The translations under genes and the position numbers were made by a program. DNA of 64,000 bases from Endomychus coccineus (lineage: Eukaryota > Arthropoda > Insecta > Coleoptera > Endomychidae). Shown piece by piece: positions 60,227 through 64,000 of the stretch. The notes under the pieces are model-generated. The model saw only the letters and a program-made list of their open reading frames with translations. It ran no database searches and was not told where the DNA came from. The stretch is taken from the NCBI GenBank assembly GCA_958510875.1, contig OY294070.1:248001-312000 (forward strand). The letters are read 5' to 3'. Numbering within the stretch: position 1 is the first letter of the stretch; each line of letters begins with the position of its first letter.

Positions 60227-60437
60227 CATAATTTAGAGTCACCAACAGCCACTGACCTCGGACCTTCATGTCCGACAAGGCATCATGTAAAGAGACTTTG
60301 ATAGAAATCCAATAGTTGTTGTTATTGACTTTCTTCCATGTGAAAGTATCTTTCCCTGGTCCCTCACGGGAAATGAAGACATGTCCAGGTGTTTGGTCGA
60401 TGCAGGAAGGACTATTCGAAATTAATGCCAGGCCCAA
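60227..60437 (-). other. Candidate isolated coding exon, unidentified
   Basis: On the minus strand an AG at 60438-60439 precedes 70 open codons (LGLALISNSPSCIDQTPG, ISREGPGKDTFTWKKVNN, YWISIKVSLHDALSDMKVRG, QWLLVTLNY), followed by TATG|GTAAGG, a good donor at 60226. Composition is much less AT-driven than the neighbouring chance frames. I do not recognise the protein, and no partner exon was found. It could be an internal exon of a gene extending beyond what I can assemble, or a domesticated or decayed transposon piece. Confidence 0.3.
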
Positions 60438-60439
60438 CT

Positions 60440-60869
60440 ATTACTTATTGATTAATATTTTTAGCAGTGACACAATCAATATCATCATCATTTAGAATTT
60501 CATGTTTAAGCAATGGACACTTACGCCAACTGATTACAGATAATAAATTTATTTATCATTTATTTTATTATTGAATAAGAGATGAGTTACATCGCAGATG
60601 TGTCGAATATGATTGTGTTTACCTGCGGTATGCAAGTTTGTTATAGATTACCTTCGAGATATAATTAAGTGAAACGTCTTTAGAAAGTATTCAAGATGAT
60701 TTTTACTTCGAAGCGATCGCATTTTTATCAGTGCGGTATTTTAAACTTTCTACTGCACTTCCTTTATAATAATACATAACTCACTGTATCATATACAGGA
60801 TGTCCGAACAGTTGCACATTGGTCGATAATTTGTCGCCGTTTCCTTCCGTAAAAACTGGAATGATAAAA
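60440..60869. other. Non-coding DNA
   Basis: Nothing recognised, apart from its adjacency to the retrotransposon fragment that starts at about 60870. Confidence 0.35.
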
Positions 60870-61290
60870 ATAGATTATGAACCACAGTTTGTAGGGCAGG
60901 TTGTATAATATAGTGATGAGTGAATGGTCAGAGTTTCTCAATGGTGCACGGACCTTTACTACATAGGGATCTGGATTGTTAGTGAGGAATAAGTCGAGCG
61001 TATTGGCATAATCAGGGATCCATGTTGGTTCATTAATTAACTGCTCGAGACCATAGGTAATGACATAGAGCTCAGCCTGTCGGCCTGTTTCATTCGACTT
61101 TTCACTGTGTCTCAAGCCAATATGTCTGGTTTATCTGTTTGCAGTTGGTAATGAACATTGCTTATGTTTTTGCTGAGACCTGGGATGTTACAGAGGTCTA
61201 TCTTCAAGTTTAAACTTTTCAGTGTTGAACTTCCTCGAGCACCCCTCGACCCGGGTATGACAGCTTGCACTGTAAAACGTGTCAGAAAAC
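60870..61290 (-). pseudogene. Non-LTR retrotransposon endonuclease fragments
   Basis: 61240-61112 encodes KIDLCNIPGLSKNISNVHYQ and LQTDKPDILA, the start of an AP-type endonuclease. After a deletion, 61115-60880 encodes TGRQAELYVITYGLEQLINE, PTWIPDYANTLDLFLTNNPD and the active-site SDHSLIT. The middle of the domain is missing and there is a frame change. This would be the 5' domain of the same LINE type whose linker and RT pieces lie at 53110-53500 and 10640-11640. Confidence 0.8.
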
Positions 61291-62340
61291 AACTTTGTTT
61301 TTGTATTTCCTCACCAATGTATGAAAAACATTGTAAATTTCTATTGATATTATTTAATACATACAACGATTAACAGTTTGCAGGATATACAATAGTTAAT
61401 AGGAGTGTTCATCAGAGTACTATTTGCACATCCTATATAATGCAATTTCATCATCTCCGATATTCGTGTATCTGCTTATGGTAATAAAAGGAAGTTGGTA
61501 GCTATTAGTTGTAATGTACCGTTAATGCACTTTGTAAAATTATAGCTTCCACGGTAATATTGAATAACCTCTTATGATCTATTTGGTATTAATAATTATT
61601 AGCTACATTCTAACTTCTTTTTAGGTGCCTTGCGAACGTCAAGTTACTAAACTTGAATGAACCTTTGTACCACATTCAAACAACAAGCAAGGTTCAACAA
61701 GTCTTATGAAGAATTTCAAGTTCGTATATTTCGTTACCAATACGATTAAGAGTGAATTCAACGTCTATTTACCTCCCATTCGGTGCATCCATGGTAATAG
61801 CATTTATGTTCAACTCATGTTTTGTTGGTCAAATTATCAAATTAGGTCGTTTGCGATTCAAACTGCCACCATTATCATATTTGCATCTATGATGTAAATG
61901 CACTTATAAACTAGATACATGGCCTGCATTCTATTCATGACATTATTCATGGACATGTGCACATTTTATGAAAATAAATTCGATATTCCGAATAAATAAT
62001 TTCATTGTTACAACATTGGCTGCCCTGACATGGATACATAGTTAAACACGTTGAAAAAAAATGGCTATTAAATTTTGAACACGACACATACAAAGTTTCT
62101 TGTTTCTTTTAAACAAGTAAATAAACATCTTTTGGATTGTATCTACTTATAGTTGGTGTCGTTTTCCTTCTCGTATAGCAAATATCTCTTCTCAATAAGG
62201 TAACAAGACTCGGATCTACAGGAAATACAGATGGAATTTTTATGGAGAGAAAATTGTAGCTGTCTTGAGGGATAGCAGAACTTTTTCATGTCTTAACAAC
62301 GTTTACTCTATGGTAATTTATGATTTATATATAAATTATC
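61291..62340. other. Non-coding DNA
   Basis: AT-rich, with no gene recognised. It lies beyond the 3' end of the Penelope-like element. Confidence 0.4.
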
Positions 62341-62354
62341 GGGAAATATGCTTA

Positions 62355-62385
62355 TTATTTTCGTCTTAACGTACGTTTCGGGATT
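62355..62385 (-). ncRNA. 3' half of a second hammerhead-like motif
   Basis: The minus strand reads CCCGAAACGTACGTTAAGAC, matching the GAAA / palindrome / stem I half of the motif at 62451-62500, about 90 bp further downstream. The CTGATGA half is not present. It suggests the Penelope 3' terminal repeat was once tandem. Confidence 0.5.
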
Positions 62386-62450
62386 TCTTAAAACTTTATT
62401 ATATATAAAAATTCTCGGGAAATAGGTCACAATAACACTTTGTTTTAACT

Positions 62451-62500
62451 ATTCGTCTTTACGTACGTTTCGGTCTCACGACCATCATCAGAAGACTCAC
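62451..62500 (-). ncRNA. Hammerhead-ribozyme-like motif of the Penelope element
   Basis: On the minus strand: stem I 5' strand GTCTT (62496-62492), core CTGATGA (62491-62485), one extra T, stem II GGTC-GTGA-GACC, GAAA (62471-62468), palindrome ACGTACGT for stem III, H17 = A (62460), then stem I 3' strand AAGAC (62459-62455). This order is that of a type I hammerhead, and the very short palindromic stem III is the form described for Penelope-like elements, proposed to act as dimers. The predicted cut is between 62460 and 62459. The extra T after CTGATGA departs from the minimal consensus and could weaken activity. Confidence 0.72.
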
Positions 62501-62905
62501 TATGTCTAAAAAGGGGGTTTATTAAAACTAATTATAGCACAGGCGTCCAAATCGCACAATTTAACATCAATTAAAAGAGCCCACGCCGTCGAAACGAACA
62601 GAACCACGAATAATCGAAATTGTATCGTCAGAATTAATGTATAAAAAATTATTTTTTTGTTGTAGTAAGAATCCGCTATTCAGTAATATTATTAAAATAT
62701 ATGAGTGCATATTGATTGGTATTCTCACAACAAATGAGAAGAACGAAGTTATTTGTCAAGTATCTACTTTCGAAACCAGATGTGTAGGATTTATGACAAG
62801 GCCCTTAAGAACGGTTTCAGGCCTGTACTGGGAAATAACTATTACGAATTCTTCCTAAAAACATTTTCTACACTTATAAAGACGTATGTAAGAATTTGCA
62901 AGAGA

Positions 62906-64000
62906 TTATTTAATCAAATTAGTATAAATATGACTTAGATTTTGTGTGTCTACCCTATGATTTACAGATTTGGGGTCCCGTTTTATGTGAATCATCTCCA
63001 GGATAGATCTTTTATAATAATTGGTTTCCTTAGTTAAGATATTAACATTTTTGTAATCAAATTGATGGTTATAATCAAAGCAATGATTAGCAAGGGCGGT
63101 GGAATTTTCTAAGTTGTTATTTCTTGTGCTATATTTATGGCCGTACATTCTTTTTTGTAAATATTGTTTAGAGATTCCAGTATAGGTTCCATCACAATCT
63201 AAACAATTCAATTTATACACTGTGTGGGTTTGTTTATCTTTGGGTATTAACGGTTTTAGATTTGAGAAATATTTCCCAACACAGTTAGTAGGTTTATGCG
63301 CAACATTTATATCATACTTTTTCAAACATTTTTTGATTTTCTCTGAGGTCTCCGGAATGTAAGGTAGAGTTATAAAATTGTCTGTATTACCTTTTATGTT
63401 ATTTTTATTAGACGAACCATTATAGATTTTGTTTATTCTTTCTTTAATGATAGGATTGAAAAAAGTTTTTGGGTAGCCATTCAACTCTAGTGTAGTACGA
63501 ACAATTTTTAAATTTTTGGGGCGGTCATCTGCGTGGGACAATTTTATCGCGCGATCTGTAAAGCTGTTTATGACACTTTTTTTATAACAAGCTGGTGCAA
63601 CGGAATTGAAGTGAAGATAACGTTGAGACCATACTTCTTTAGTAAACCAGGAGGTTTTTATTTTTCCATCAGCATCATGCCTAATGTTCATATCAAGGAA
63701 ATTTATGTTATTGTTTAATTCTATTTCACAAGTGAATTGAAGTTTACAGTGAAAATTGTTAAATTTATCAATTACATATTGAATTTTATCGTTGGGAACA
63801 CACATAAGGCAATCGTCTACATACCGTTTAAAGAATACAGGCCGAAAATCTAATGAACTCATAACAGATTCCTCAAGGCACTCCATAACGAGGTTAGCAA
63901 TGGTAGCTGAAATAGGAGATCCCATTGCTGTGCCGAATATTTGTCCAAAAAATTGCTCACCATACTGAAAGTATGTGCATTCTAAACAAAATTTTACAGC
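62906..64000 (-). CDS. Penelope-like retroelement polyprotein, 3' part (RT + GIY-YIG)
   Basis: The frame is open from the right edge of the window (64000) to a stop at 62906, 364 codons. It enters at FCLECTYFQYGEQFFGQIFG, then GTAMGSPISATIANLVME, the catalytic FFKRYVDDCLM, the thumb region NFLDMNIRHDADGKIKTSWF, a linker with FITLPYIPETSEKIKKCLKK, and the GIY-YIG nuclease HTVYKLNCLDCDGTYTGISK followed by GHKYSTRNNN and LANHCFDYNHQFDYKNVN. This RT-then-GIY-YIG order defines Penelope-like elements, which are telomerase-related retroelements of many animals. No stop or frameshift is seen, so the copy may be recent. The N-terminal part lies outside the window; the 62510-62905 stretch is its 3' UTR, leading to the hammerhead motif. 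Confidence 0.94.
   Translation of the reverse strand, partial: AVKFCLECTYFQYGEQFFGQIFGTAMGSPISATIANLVMECLEESVMSSLDFRPVFFKRYVDDCLMCVPNDKIQYVIDKFNNFHCKLQFTCEIELNNNINFLDMNIRHDADGKIKTSWFTKEVWSQRYLHFNSVAPACYKKSVINSFTDRAIKLSHADDRPKNLKIVRTTLELNGYPKTFFNPIIKERINKIYNGSSNKNNIKGNTDNFITLPYIPETSEKIKKCLKKYDINVAHKPTNCVGKYFSNLKPLIPKDKQTHTVYKLNCLDCDGTYTGISKQYLQKRMYGHKYSTRNNNLENSTALANHCFDYNHQFDYKNVNILTKETNYYKRSILEMIHIKRDPKSVNHRVDTQNLSHIYTNLIK

Overview
The window is AT-rich nuclear DNA of an arthropod, almost certainly an insect. Genes have introns with GT..AG junctions, one gene belongs to the arthropod-expanded ecdysteroid-kinase-like family, and the intergenic space is full of decayed Penelope-like, non-LTR, mariner, hAT and Harbinger copies, small inverted-repeat elements and a long satellite array. 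A beetle would fit, but no single sequence here fixes the order.

Four protein-coding loci and one tRNA are supported. From left to right: (1) the last coding exon of a cysteine-rich protein at 2075-2286 (+), not identified; (2) a complete two-exon EcKinase/CHK-like gene of 422 aa at 6666-8787 (-); (3) a complete seven-exon Pasha/DGCR8 gene of 547 aa at 14527-22522 (-), the RNA-binding subunit of Microprocessor; (4) a complete five-exon HGH1 gene of 362 aa at 43402-45168 (+), an armadillo-type chaperone for eEF2; (5) tRNA-Ala(AGC) at 45533-45605 (-). The right edge (62906-64000, -) holds the 3' part of a Penelope-like retroelement with RT and GIY-YIG domains, followed by a hammerhead-ribozyme-like motif.

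Two local duplications shape the map. The block 1050-5840, which carries exon (1), has a shortened copy at 12460-14185. That copy lacks two small elements present in the first copy, so it shows their empty sites. The 5' part of HGH1 with its upstream DNA (42243-43629) has a second copy at 25888-27269, cut after about 56 codons by a non-LTR retrotransposon. Between the two HGH1 copies lies a ~13 kb satellite array (28430-41665, monomer ~196 bp) with higher-order repeat structure and inverted, older units on its right side.

The genes do not form a pathway together; they are ordinary housekeeping or detoxification-type loci in repeat-rich DNA. The most unusual signals are RNA-like or palindromic: a hammerhead core behind the Penelope element, a second dispersed family with a hammerhead-like core, a 38-bp near-perfect palindrome present several times, and two long hairpins inside introns of the gene for the hairpin-binding protein Pasha.
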